Part shown: positions 6,664-14,217 of the stretch, piece by piece
Position numbering within the stretch: the first letter of the stretch is position 1
How the letters are laid out: each line of letters starts with the position of its first letter
Source: GCA-2698665 sp038101125
Lineage (GTDB): Bacteria; Pseudomonadota; Gammaproteobacteria; GCA-002705445; GCA-002716945
Direction: 5' to 3'
DNA length: 20,310 nucleotides
Assembly (NCBI GenBank): GCA_038101125.1
Contig: JAYNVZ010000020.1
Span: 1 to 20,310, forward strand
Made by a program: the position numbers and the translations under genes
Notes under the pieces: model-generated
Told to the model about the DNA's origin: nothing
The model's input: only the letters and a program-made list of their open reading frames with translations
The model's database searches: none

Positions 6664-7614
6664 ATGATAGTAATTACAGGAGGATCAGGGTTTATTGGCA
6701 GTAACTTATTAAGTTTTCTCAACGATAATGAAATTAAAGAAATACTGATTGTGGAAGAACTGGATACTTATCAGAGTAAGTTTGATAATTTAAAAGATTT
6801 AGAATATTTAGATTGTATTAATAAAGATACTTTCATTAAAGATTTAAACAATAAGTCCTCTAAGTATCATAATAATATATCAAAAATATTTCATCTCGGC
6901 GCATGCTCTAAAACTACCGAGCCTGATAGAGATTATATTATGTCCACTAATTTAGAATATTCTAAAGACCTATTAAAATATTCTGCTAATAATAATATAT
7001 CACTAATATATGCGTCTTCAGCATCTGTATATGGCGAAGCAAGTATTTTCTCAGAAGATCCGTCAAATGAATCATTTTTAAATCATTATGCTGAGTCTAA
7101 ATTAATGTTTGATAATTATTATCGACAAAAAATGTCTAAAATAAACTCTCAAGTTGTCGGGCTTAGATATTTTAATGTCTTCGGGCCAAGAGAATTTCAT
7201 AAAGAGGGAATGTCTAGTGTGGTCTTTCATTTTTTTAATCAATTGCATGATACCGGCATTATAAAGCTATTTAAGGGTAGCCATGGTTATAATGATGGAG
7301 AGCAAAGAAGAGATTTTATTCATGTTAGTGATACCGTAAAAGTTAAAAATTGGTTCATGAATAATTCAGATGTTTCTGGTATTTTTAATGTTGGAACCGG
7401 CATGAGTAGATCATTTAATGATATCGCTAACTGTGTATTAAAATACTTTGATAGAGGCCAGATAGAGTATATTGATTTCCCTGAAAGTCTTGAGGAACAA
7501 TACCAGGCTTTCACAGAAGCTAAGATGGAAAAAATTAGGGAAAATGGTTACAACGAGAATTTTTTATCCTTAGAAGAGGGCGTTAATTCTTATCTAGACT
7601 GGTTATCAAAATAA
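6664..7614 (+). CDS. hldD: ADP-L-glycero-D-manno-heptose 6-epimerase
   Basis: A 316-residue extended SDR that epimerises ADP-D-glycero-D-manno-heptose at C6 to give the heptose donor for the LPS inner core. The Rossmann motif is GGSGFIGSN (6-14). Family-specific stretches are FHLGACSKTTEPD, YASSASVYG (116-124), the catalytic YAESK (Tyr142, Lys146), LRYFNVFGPRE, KLFKGS, RRDFIHVSD and the terminal EQYQAFTEAKME. Length and order match E. coli HldD. A good promoter precedes it, and waaF follows after 2 bp, so donor synthesis and use are co-expressed. It implies a heptose-containing LPS core. Confidence 0.95.
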   Translation: MIVITGGSGFIGSNLLSFLNDNEIKEILIVEELDTYQSKFDNLKDLEYLDCINKDTFIKDLNNKSSKYHNNISKIFHLGACSKTTEPDRDYIMSTNLEYSKDLLKYSANNNISLIYASSASVYGEASIFSEDPSNESFLNHYAESKLMFDNYYRQKMSKINSQVVGLRYFNVFGPREFHKEGMSSVVFHFFNQLHDTGIIKLFKGSHGYNDGEQRRDFIHVSDTVKVKNWFMNNSDVSGIFNVGTGMSRSFNDIANCVLKYFDRGQIEYIDFPESLEEQYQAFTEAKMEKIRENGYNENFLSLEEGVNSYLDWLSK

Positions 7615-7616
7615 TC

Positions 7617-8633
7617 ATGCCCTCGAATAATAGATTTTTAATAATTGCGCCTTCATGGATTGGCGATATACTAATGTCACAATCATTATTTAAGTATTTA
7701 AAATCTAATTATGACAATTGCATAATAGATATTATTGCAAAACCATATTTGAAGGACTTTATAAAACTAATGCCAGAGATTAACAACACTTATGAGTTGG
7801 ATATTGAACATCGAGAGCTAGGCCTGTCAAAGAGAATAAGTATGTCATCTAGACTTAAAATGAATAATTATTCGACTGCGATAATATTAACTAATACTTT
7901 TAAGTCTGCAATAATTCCTTGGTTGATGAATATTCCTGAGAGAATAGGTTATAAAAAAGAATTTAGATCAATGCTATTAACTAAAGATTATAAGTTAATC
8001 AAACATAAAGACACTATGGTCGATAGATATTTGAAACTTGTAGGTGCTACTTTTACTAATAGCTTGAGACCTTCTTTAAAAATAAATTTAGACAAAGCTC
8101 AAGAATATAAAGAAAAATATTTACTAAATAATTCAAATAAGAATATATTTTTATGTCCAGAGGCTGAATATGGGTCTACTAAACGCTGGCCAAAAGATTA
8201 TTGGATTACATTAGCCAAATACTTTAAGAAAAAAAATTTTAATATTTATTTCGTCGGCAAAGATAAAATATCTGCTTCTGAGTATGAAAGCATTGCTGAT
8301 AATGTTTCTATAGTTTCTCTGATTGGCAAGACAGACTTAGATCATGCGGCTCATATTTTATCATTTGCTGACTTAGTCATTGCAAATGACTCTGGCTTGA
8401 TGCACTTAGCTGCTTCTTTAGATGTCAATCTCATTTCGATTTATGGATCATCATCTCCTTTTTATACTCCGCCCTTAATGAAAGATAACCATGGTGAGGT
8501 TTTATATCGCCAGATAGAATGTAGCCCATGTTTTAAGAAAATATGCCCACTGCTGGGTGATGAGAATTTAAAATGCTTAAAAAATATAAGCCCCGAAGAA
8601 GTGTCAATAAAATCTAAAATATATTTAGATTAA
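7617..8633 (+). CDS. waaF: LPS heptosyltransferase II
   Basis: A 338-residue GT9 enzyme of the cytoplasmic face that adds the second heptose to the LPS inner core from ADP-heptose. WaaF-type signatures are IIAPSWIGDILMSQSLF near the N terminus, RIGYKKEFRSMLL, the nucleotide-sugar site CPEAEYGSTKRWP, and ANDSGLMHLAASLDV. The tail IYGSSSPFYTPPL plus CSPCFKKICPL is characteristic of WaaF rather than WaaC. It is 2 bp downstream of hldD. Its stop directly abuts the stop of the convergent GT9 gene with no bases between them. Confidence 0.93.
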   Translation: MPSNNRFLIIAPSWIGDILMSQSLFKYLKSNYDNCIIDIIAKPYLKDFIKLMPEINNTYELDIEHRELGLSKRISMSSRLKMNNYSTAIILTNTFKSAIIPWLMNIPERIGYKKEFRSMLLTKDYKLIKHKDTMVDRYLKLVGATFTNSLRPSLKINLDKAQEYKEKYLLNNSNKNIFLCPEAEYGSTKRWPKDYWITLAKYFKKKNFNIYFVGKDKISASEYESIADNVSIVSLIGKTDLDHAAHILSFADLVIANDSGLMHLAASLDVNLISIYGSSSPFYTPPLMKDNHGEVLYRQIECSPCFKKICPLLGDENLKCLKNISPEEVSIKSKIYLD

Positions 8634-9638
8634 TTAAATGAACTTTTGTATTTTCAGTATAGTTTTATTGATTTCAACAGTTATGTGGCCTCTATTCTTT
8701 CCAGTGTCAGTAAAGCTAAGTTTCTTGTCAAAGCTGTTTATAGTTTCCCATCTCAAGCTTGTAGAAGATTTCTTTTTTGGATAAAAACCAATAGTTTTTT
8801 TATTGAAAGCACCGGCTATATGAAGGGGGCCAGTCGATCCTGCTATGAAAACATCACATAAACTTATATTTTCTAACATATGTATTGTATCTTTTTTCGC
8901 TTCAATAACTCTAATAGTGAGTTTATCATGGGTACTTACCTTTAAGTCTCTCGCATTCTGTTCATCTTCTGGGGAACAATGAACAATAAAATTATAATCA
9001 TCAAATTTTCTTAGACCAATGCAAATATCTGAGAATGATTGTATATCTAAAGATTTCGAGGAACCTCCCGTGGCAGGGTGAATAAAGATAATCTTTTTTT
9101 CTTTTTTTAAGTTATATTCCTTTATGAAATCATCTTTACGCTTATTAATAGATTCATCTTTGAAATTTAGATATGGTCCATCATCCATATCCTTAATGTC
9201 TTCTATATTTAATATTTTGAAAAGCTCATAAACCAAATCACTATTATACTCGTACTCTGGTTTTTGAGATTTTGACCTTTTCTGAGATATTTTATAGTTA
9301 TAAAATACTTGAGCTAACTTTGTTTTGGGTGCTATACGAATAGGAATATTAAGTTTACTAATAAGATAGCCTATCCTAAATGTAGAAAAAAAAGATATTG
9401 ATGCATCAAATTTATACTTACTTAATTCTTTTGATAGTTTGCTGATATTTTTATCTATTATTACATTATCAATTAGTTTACATTGTTCAGCAATATCAGA
9501 TACATTCTTCGATACTATACAAGTAATATTACAATTAGGTATATTTTTTTTCATCCAAGAAAGCGCTGGTAAGATTAATACAAAATCACCAATTTTATCA
9601 TTACGAATTACTAAGATATCATTAACATTTTTTTGCAT
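8634..9638 (-). CDS. Glycosyltransferase family 9 (heptosyltransferase-like)
   Basis: A 334-residue GT-B fold protein of the ADP-heptose:LPS heptosyltransferase family. The N-terminal DILVIRNDKIGDFVLILPAL is the acceptor-side signature with the catalytic-type Asp of KIGD. The C-terminal half has IIFIHPATGGSSKSL and FIAGSTGPLHIAGAFNKKTIGFYP, the donor-binding region, with STGP replacing the more usual NDSG/TDSG. It lacks the Cys-rich WaaF tail, so it is a different transferase, perhaps adding a third heptose or another core sugar. It follows the UDP-xylose-synthase-like gene by 6 bp on the same strand. The acceptor is unknown. Confidence 0.85.
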   Translation of the reverse strand: MQKNVNDILVIRNDKIGDFVLILPALSWMKKNIPNCNITCIVSKNVSDIAEQCKLIDNVIIDKNISKLSKELSKYKFDASISFFSTFRIGYLISKLNIPIRIAPKTKLAQVFYNYKISQKRSKSQKPEYEYNSDLVYELFKILNIEDIKDMDDGPYLNFKDESINKRKDDFIKEYNLKKEKKIIFIHPATGGSSKSLDIQSFSDICIGLRKFDDYNFIVHCSPEDEQNARDLKVSTHDKLTIRVIEAKKDTIHMLENISLCDVFIAGSTGPLHIAGAFNKKTIGFYPKKKSSTSLRWETINSFDKKLSFTDTGKNRGHITVEINKTILKIQKFI

Positions 9639-9644
9639 GAAGTG

Positions 9645-10580
9645 TTATTTGATTTGCTTTTTAAAGTAATCAATTGTCTTTTTGAGACCATCTGTTACAT
9701 CAATATTTGGTTCCCAGTTAATATCCTTCTTTGCTTTAGATATGTCAGGTTTGCGTCTAACGGGATCATCAGTAGGCAGATTCTTATTGATAATTTTAGA
9801 TTTTGAGTTTGTTAATTTAATTATCATTTCTGCTAATTCAATTATTTTATATTCAATTGGATTCCCTAAGTTTGTTGGTCCATATATACCTTTAGCTGAT
9901 GACATCATTTTTATCATTCCATCAATTAGATCATCAACATAGCAAAAAGATCTAGTTTGTTCTCCATTTCCATAAACAGTTATATCTTGGTTAGTTAATG
10001 CCTGTACTATAAAATTACTCACCACTCTTCCATCATTTGGATGCATATTGGGACCATAAGTATTAAAGATCCTTACGACTTTGATATCTAAATCATGTTG
10101 TCGCTGATAGTCAAAAAATAATGTTTCAGCACATCTTTTTCCTTCATCATAGCAACTTCTAGGTCCAATTGGATTGACATTACCCCAATAATCTTCTTTT
10201 TGTGGATGTTCTGCTGGATCACCATAAACTTCGGATGTAGATGCTTGTAGAATTCTAGCTTTTACACGTTTGGCTAACCCTAGCATATTAATCGCTCCAT
10301 GAACTGTTGTTTTAGTTGTTTGCACAGGATCATGTTGATAGTGAATGGGCGAAGCTGGGCAAGCTAGATTATATATTTCATCAACTTCAACATATAACGG
10401 GAAACATATATCATGCCTTATTGCTTCAAAGTATGGATTACGGAAAAGTTCAGCAATATTTTCTTTGGTTCCAGTGAAATAATTATCAATACAAATAACA
10501 TCATTACCTTGTTCGATAAGCTTTTTACATAAGTGAGAGCCTATAAAACCTGCTCCACCAGTTACTAATATCTTTTTCAT
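9645..10580 (-). CDS. UDP-glucuronate decarboxylase (UDP-xylose synthase type SDR)
   Basis: A 311-residue extended SDR that probably converts UDP-glucuronate to UDP-xylose with bound NAD. Features are TGGAGFIGSHL (7-17), IDNYFTG, NLACPASPIHYQ, the family-specific STSEVYGDP with the decarboxylation-associated Glu117, YDEGKR (Tyr144, Lys148), RIFNTYGP, GRVVSNFI, GEQTRSFCYVDD and DDPVRRKPDISKAK. These match soluble UXS rather than the fused ArnA form or UDP-glucose epimerase. It implies a pentose (xylose, or a derivative) in the surface glycan, with the downstream GT9 or the divergent GT4 and GT2 as possible users. A Shine-Dalgarno AAGG lies 8 bases before ATG 10580. No UDP-glucose dehydrogenase is in the window, so the substrate must come from elsewhere. 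Confidence 0.9.
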   Translation of the reverse strand: MKKILVTGGAGFIGSHLCKKLIEQGNDVICIDNYFTGTKENIAELFRNPYFEAIRHDICFPLYVEVDEIYNLACPASPIHYQHDPVQTTKTTVHGAINMLGLAKRVKARILQASTSEVYGDPAEHPQKEDYWGNVNPIGPRSCYDEGKRCAETLFFDYQRQHDLDIKVVRIFNTYGPNMHPNDGRVVSNFIVQALTNQDITVYGNGEQTRSFCYVDDLIDGMIKMMSSAKGIYGPTNLGNPIEYKIIELAEMIIKLTNSKSKIINKNLPTDDPVRRKPDISKAKKDINWEPNIDVTDGLKKTIDYFKKQIK

Positions 10581-10598
10581 ATTGTTAACCTTTAAAAA

Positions 10599-10607
10599 AT
10601 TATACCA
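10599..10607 (-). promoter_or_regulatory. Extended -10 promoter for the UDP-xylose synthase operon
   Basis: The minus strand reads TGG then TATAAT (10607 down to 10599). The expected start is about 10592, 12 bases before ATG 10580. No good -35 lies at 17 bp, which fits an extended -10 type. It is divergent from the GT4 promoter, with 20 bp between the two elements. Confidence 0.5.
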
Positions 10608-10627
10608 TACCTTAATCTAATCAAATT

Positions 10628-10636
10628 TGCTATAAT
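10628..10636 (+). promoter_or_regulatory. Extended -10 promoter for the GT4-GT2 pair
   Basis: TGC followed by TATAAT at 10631-10636. The predicted start near 10643 leaves only about 6 bases before ATG 10649, so there is no room for a Shine-Dalgarno site. The run TATAATATTA at 10631-10640 recurs identically at the tldD promoter. Confidence 0.5.
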
Positions 10637-10648
10637 ATTATCTTATTT

Positions 10649-11737
10649 ATGAATAAGATATTAGCAATTTGTACATCACCGGATAAAGGAGGCTTAGAGT
10701 TATATTTTGTCAAACTTATTAACCACTATCATGAAAAAACTTCAAATATAGTAGCTCTGTGTAGAAATGAAAGCCTAATTTCAAAAATTATCAATAGTCC
10801 AGTAATTAATATAAAAAAAATTAATTTTATAAATTGTTGGTTTCAAATATTTATAATTTTAAAAAGAATCAAAAATGAAAATATAAATATAATTCATGTT
10901 AGCTGGACAAAAGATTTACTATTAGCAGTATTAATAAAAATCTTTTCAAAAAGGAAAATTGATATTATTTATTATAGGCAGATGAAGATTACTCGTAATA
11001 AGAAGGATATTTATCATAGATTTATATATAAAAATATCAGTAAAGTCTTAGTTATCACTAAACAATTAAAAAGTGACTGTGAAAGATATCTTCCTATCCC
11101 ATCTAATAGCATCATACATTTGAAATATGGTATAGAGATACCTGAAATACCTGACAGAAATAAAAAACATTCTATTTTTAAAAAATATAATCTTTCAGAT
11201 AAAGACTTTACCATAGGAGTTTTTTCAAGAATAGAAGAACAAAAAGGGCAGCATCTAGTTATAGAGGCTTTAGATAAAATTGATAAAGATAATATACAGT
11301 TATTAATAGTTGGTCATTGCATGGATAAAAAATATCTCGACCGTCTTGCAGACATGATTAAAACTTTTGATTTAGATCAAAAAGTTTCGTTTGTTCCTTT
11401 CTTAGAGTCTCCAATGGAGATTATGTCTTTTTTAGATTTAGTAATTTTGCCTACTTATGAAGAAACATTTGGCTTGGTTGTTGCTGAGTCAATGCTAATG
11501 GGAACACCAGTTATTGGGAGTAATGCTGGGGGAGTTCCAGAAATAATCGAAGATCGTTTTAATGGTCTTCTTTTTGAGCCAAAGAGCTCTAAATCTTTAA
11601 AAGATAAAATCATTGATATGTATGATTCAGAAGAACTTAGAAAAAAGGTATCAAATAATGCTAAGATGTTTGCTATGAAGAATTATGATTATCAGATGCA
11701 TTTTTCTAATCTTAATAAAATATTAAATAAATTATGA
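10649..11737 (+). CDS. Glycosyltransferase family 4
   Basis: A 362-residue GT-B retaining glycosyltransferase. The N-terminal domain contains the GGLELYFVKLI acceptor-side loop (14-24). The C-terminal domain starts near IGVFSRIEEQKGQHLVIEA (189-207) and has VSFVPF, then LPTYEETFGLVVAES with the EX7E motif (Glu272, Glu280), and GTPVIGSNAGGVPEI, the donor-binding signature. It is probably a cytoplasmic enzyme of LPS core or O-chain assembly. The donor cannot be predicted. The stop overlaps the next gene as ATGA. It is divergent from the UDP-xylose synthase gene, so UDP-xylose is one candidate donor (inference). Confidence 0.88.
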   Translation: MNKILAICTSPDKGGLELYFVKLINHYHEKTSNIVALCRNESLISKIINSPVINIKKINFINCWFQIFIILKRIKNENINIIHVSWTKDLLLAVLIKIFSKRKIDIIYYRQMKITRNKKDIYHRFIYKNISKVLVITKQLKSDCERYLPIPSNSIIHLKYGIEIPEIPDRNKKHSIFKKYNLSDKDFTIGVFSRIEEQKGQHLVIEALDKIDKDNIQLLIVGHCMDKKYLDRLADMIKTFDLDQKVSFVPFLESPMEIMSFLDLVILPTYEETFGLVVAESMLMGTPVIGSNAGGVPEIIEDRFNGLLFEPKSSKSLKDKIIDMYDSEELRKKVSNNAKMFAMKNYDYQMHFSNLNKILNKL

Positions 11738-12525
11738 ATAAGATTACTGGAACAATTATAACGCTAAATAATGAAAGCTTGATCAAGGACTGTATCATTT
11801 CACTTAAAAATATCTGCGACGAAATAATAGTCGTAGACTCTCTTAGTGATGATAAAACTGTTGCAATCGCTGAAGAGCTGGGAGCAAAGGTTTACTTGCA
11901 AGATTTTCTTGGCGATGGTCCACAGAAAATACTAGCAGCATCTTATTCTTCTAATGATTGGGTTTTTAGTTTAGATGCAGATGAAAGATTGGATAATGAC
12001 TTAATTTCTTATGTTAAAAACTTAGACTTAAACAATACAGATCTAAAGGCCTTTTCTTTTAAGCGAAGAAATTATTGTGGAAAAAAATGGATTAAAGCAG
12101 CCAGCTTTTATCCAGATAGAGTTACAAGGCTGTATAATAAAAAGTTTACTGGTTATACGGATAGTACATCTCATGCATATGTTGATTCTTCATGTTTAGA
12201 TGTTAATTGTCATATCACTCATTATACTTATAAATCTTATACAGATTGGATAAACAAGATAAATTTTTATAGTTCGCAAAGTGCAAAGACTATGCATATA
12301 AATGGTGTGAAACGATCAAGTATTAGACCTATTACACATTCATTATTTTCTTTTTTTAAAAAAATGATTCTAAAAGGAGGCATATTTCAGGGAGTCGATG
12401 GTTTTACAGTTGCATTGACTACAATGTTTAATACCTACATGAAGTATATTAAACTTAATGAACTTTACGATAACAATAAAGATCCGTCAAAACATTTTCC
12501 AAACAAAAATTCAGAAAAGAAGTAA
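11734..12525 (+). CDS. Glycosyltransferase family 2, WaaE/KdtX-like LPS core transferase
   Basis: A 263-residue GT-A glycosyltransferase resembling the beta-1,4-glucosyltransferase WaaE/KdtX/LgtF group that decorates heptose I. The start MNKITGTIITLNNE, the DEIIVVDSLSDDKT nucleotide site (29-42), the FSLDADERLD metal motif (Asp81, Asp83), the acceptor region RVTRLYNKKF and the C-terminal helices after THYTYKSYTDWI match that group. It is coupled to the upstream GT4 by a 4-bp ATGA overlap. Its 3' end overlaps the convergent TIGR04282 gene by 15 bp. The heptose context from hldD and waaF supports a core role; the actual sugar is not readable. Confidence 0.85.
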   Translation: MNKITGTIITLNNESLIKDCIISLKNICDEIIVVDSLSDDKTVAIAEELGAKVYLQDFLGDGPQKILAASYSSNDWVFSLDADERLDNDLISYVKNLDLNNTDLKAFSFKRRNYCGKKWIKAASFYPDRVTRLYNKKFTGYTDSTSHAYVDSSCLDVNCHITHYTYKSYTDWINKINFYSSQSAKTMHINGVKRSSIRPITHSLFSFFKKMILKGGIFQGVDGFTVALTTMFNTYMKYIKLNELYDNNKDPSKHFPNKNSEKK

Positions 12526-13098
12526 ATCTTCAGGGTTATCTATATCTTTATATTTATCGAGTAAACCAACTTTTTTTTCAATGGACTCAAAATAATCTTT
12601 TAAATCTAAAAAAGACTTTAATCTGTTTTGATTTAATAAATGCTTGCATAATCTATTGTCCTTAATTCCAATTAGATAAAAACCGCCATCATAAGATGGG
12701 CCTAGAACAACATCATTATTATCTAGAAAAGTAATTGACTTCATAATAGTTTCTTTTGTCAAAGAAGGTATATCTGAACCGATCAATATAGTTTTTTCTG
12801 AGTATTTAGACTCCATAAATAAGCATTGTATAATCCTTGAGGACAAAGTTTCACCAATCTGTTTGTTCAATATTAGTTTGTACTTTTTAGATAAACTCTC
12901 TATCCAAGGATCATTATAATCTGGGTATACCCATAGACGTTTCTTGATACTTGTATCCATATCTTTAATTTCGGACAATATACACAAAAGCATTTCTTGT
13001 GATAGACTACTTCTTCCTTTCTTATCCAAAAGCATACTCATTCTCGTTTTAGGATTGCCAGTGTTTGGGCATTTTGTAAAAATATTGAGTGAAATCAT
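12511..13098 (-). CDS. TIGR04282-family arsenosugar-biosynthesis-associated glycosyltransferase (DUF2064)
   Basis: A 195-residue protein of the DUF2064/TIGR04282 family, nucleotidyl/glycosyltransferase-like GT-A proteins that co-occur with ArsS. Visible motifs are FTKCPNTGNPKTRM (7-20), the family's KxPxxGxxKTR opening, GETLSSRI, ILIGSDIPSLT (105-114), GPSYDGGFYLIGI (133-145) and the terminal DIDNPEDL. It is the last gene of the arsS operon and overlaps TIGR04283 by 4 bp (ATGA). The role is inferred from family association: it may activate or transfer a sugar-phosphate group onto the arsenic-containing ribose intermediate. No biochemical function is firmly established for this family as far as I know. 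Confidence 0.85.
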   Translation of the reverse strand: MISLNIFTKCPNTGNPKTRMSMLLDKKGRSSLSQEMLLCILSEIKDMDTSIKKRLWVYPDYNDPWIESLSKKYKLILNKQIGETLSSRIIQCLFMESKYSEKTILIGSDIPSLTKETIMKSITFLDNNDVVLGPSYDGGFYLIGIKDNRLCKHLLNQNRLKSFLDLKDYFESIEKKVGLLDKYKDIDNPEDLLLF

Positions 13099-13763
13099 TT
13101 ATAGTATGTTTTTAATTTTGATGGCTTTATTTTAATATGATATAAAAATCTAAGTATTCTCATTTTGAATATTGTTTTTAAAAAACCTTCAGTGTGCCAT
13201 TTTCTCGCAGATGTTGTAATATAAATATTTGATATAACTGGCTTGAAATATTTTTTAAGTGTAGAACAAATATTTATATCTTCCATGATCTCAAAGTCAG
13301 GGAATCCATTTATTTTATGGAATAATTCTTTTTGTATAAAAATAACTTGATCCCCCGTCCCATAGTTAAACAGATAAGATCTAAAGTTTATAAAAAAACT
13401 AAGTATTTTATATTTTAAATCTTTTTTATCAAAAGATAATTTAAAGAAACCCCAGTATTGTTTACTTTTTAGCTTACTTAAAAATTCTATATGCTTTTTA
13501 TTGATATGTGTATCAGCATGCAAAAAAACTAGAGTCTGACCTGATGATATTCTTGCGCCAAGATTTTGTTGAGAACCTCTGTTAGCTGGGCACGTCACTA
13601 CTTTATCAATGTATGGCCTAACAATATTAATTGTATTATCATCACTCATACCATCTACTAAAATTATCTCACATAATTTATTTTCTCTTAGATTCTGTAA
13701 AGCTATCACAGTATCGTAGATTATTTTCTCTTCATCTTTGGTAGGAATTATTATTGATATCAT
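13095..13763 (-). CDS. TIGR04283-family arsenosugar-biosynthesis-associated glycosyltransferase (GT2)
   Basis: A 222-residue GT2 protein. ISIIIPTKDEE (2-12) and EIILVDGMSDDNT (32-44) form the nucleotide-sugar site. RGSQQNLGA (62-70) is diagnostic of the TIGR04283 family, and LHADT (81-85) is the DxD-type metal motif. YGTGDQVIFI, GFPDFEIMEDINI and the late SARKWHTEGFLKT complete the pattern. It is commonly found with ArsS and TIGR04282, which is the arrangement here: it sits 7 bp after the DUF4399 gene and overlaps TIGR04282. A hydrophobic stretch near 110-130 could allow membrane association. The substrate is unproven. Confidence 0.88.
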   Translation of the reverse strand: MISIIIPTKDEEKIIYDTVIALQNLRENKLCEIILVDGMSDDNTINIVRPYIDKVVTCPANRGSQQNLGARISSGQTLVFLHADTHINKKHIEFLSKLKSKQYWGFFKLSFDKKDLKYKILSFFINFRSYLFNYGTGDQVIFIQKELFHKINGFPDFEIMEDINICSTLKKYFKPVISNIYITTSARKWHTEGFLKTIFKMRILRFLYHIKIKPSKLKTYYK

Positions 13764-13770
13764 TACATTA

Positions 13771-14211
13771 TTATTTAACAGTAATTATGATTTTCTCAGA
13801 ATATATAGGATTAGTATGTGGAATATGCATATGGTCTCCGAGAAGAAGCTGTAAGGTATGAATTCCTTTCTTTAAATGAATCTCTGCAGATTTTTGACCT
13901 TTTCCAAAATGTAAATAATTATTATTAGATGGTATTGGTTTTGAGAAGTCTGGTAATTCTTTAACATCAATCAAGAGGTGATGATGACCAGAGAAATTCT
14001 CATTTACACCAGCGGGAACTATTTTCATTCCTGACGCACCAAAAACTATTTTGACAGGATTAGTTACAGTCGAATTATTTTCTGGGCTAATAATAAAGAC
14101 TTTAGCATTATCATTAGAATCAGATCTTGATACAACACCTGCCGAATGTACGCCATCTAAATTCATGAATATTATAATTAAGAAAAAAAATTTAAAAATA
14201 TTATTTATCAT
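13771..14211 (-). CDS. Secreted DUF4399 protein in the arsS operon
   Basis: A 146-residue protein with an N-terminal signal peptide: a hydrophobic core at 7-16 and likely cleavage around Ser23-Gly25, with the mature part in the periplasm. The remainder matches DUF4399 as I recall it: FIISPENNSTVTNPVKIVFGASGM, then HHHLLID (76-82), LHFGKGQ, HTLQLLLGDHMHIPH (118-132) and a final strand. It resembles a small immunoglobulin-like beta sandwich with clustered histidines at 76-78, 127, 129 and 132, a possible metal-binding surface (inference). The gene lies 6 bp after arsS and 7 bp before TIGR04283, so it is within the operon and not merely near it. Function unknown. Confidence 0.82.
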   Translation of the reverse strand: MINNIFKFFFLIIIFMNLDGVHSAGVVSRSDSNDNAKVFIISPENNSTVTNPVKIVFGASGMKIVPAGVNENFSGHHHLLIDVKELPDFSKPIPSNNNYLHFGKGQKSAEIHLKKGIHTLQLLLGDHMHIPHTNPIYSEKIIITVK

Positions 14212-14217
14212 AATAAA

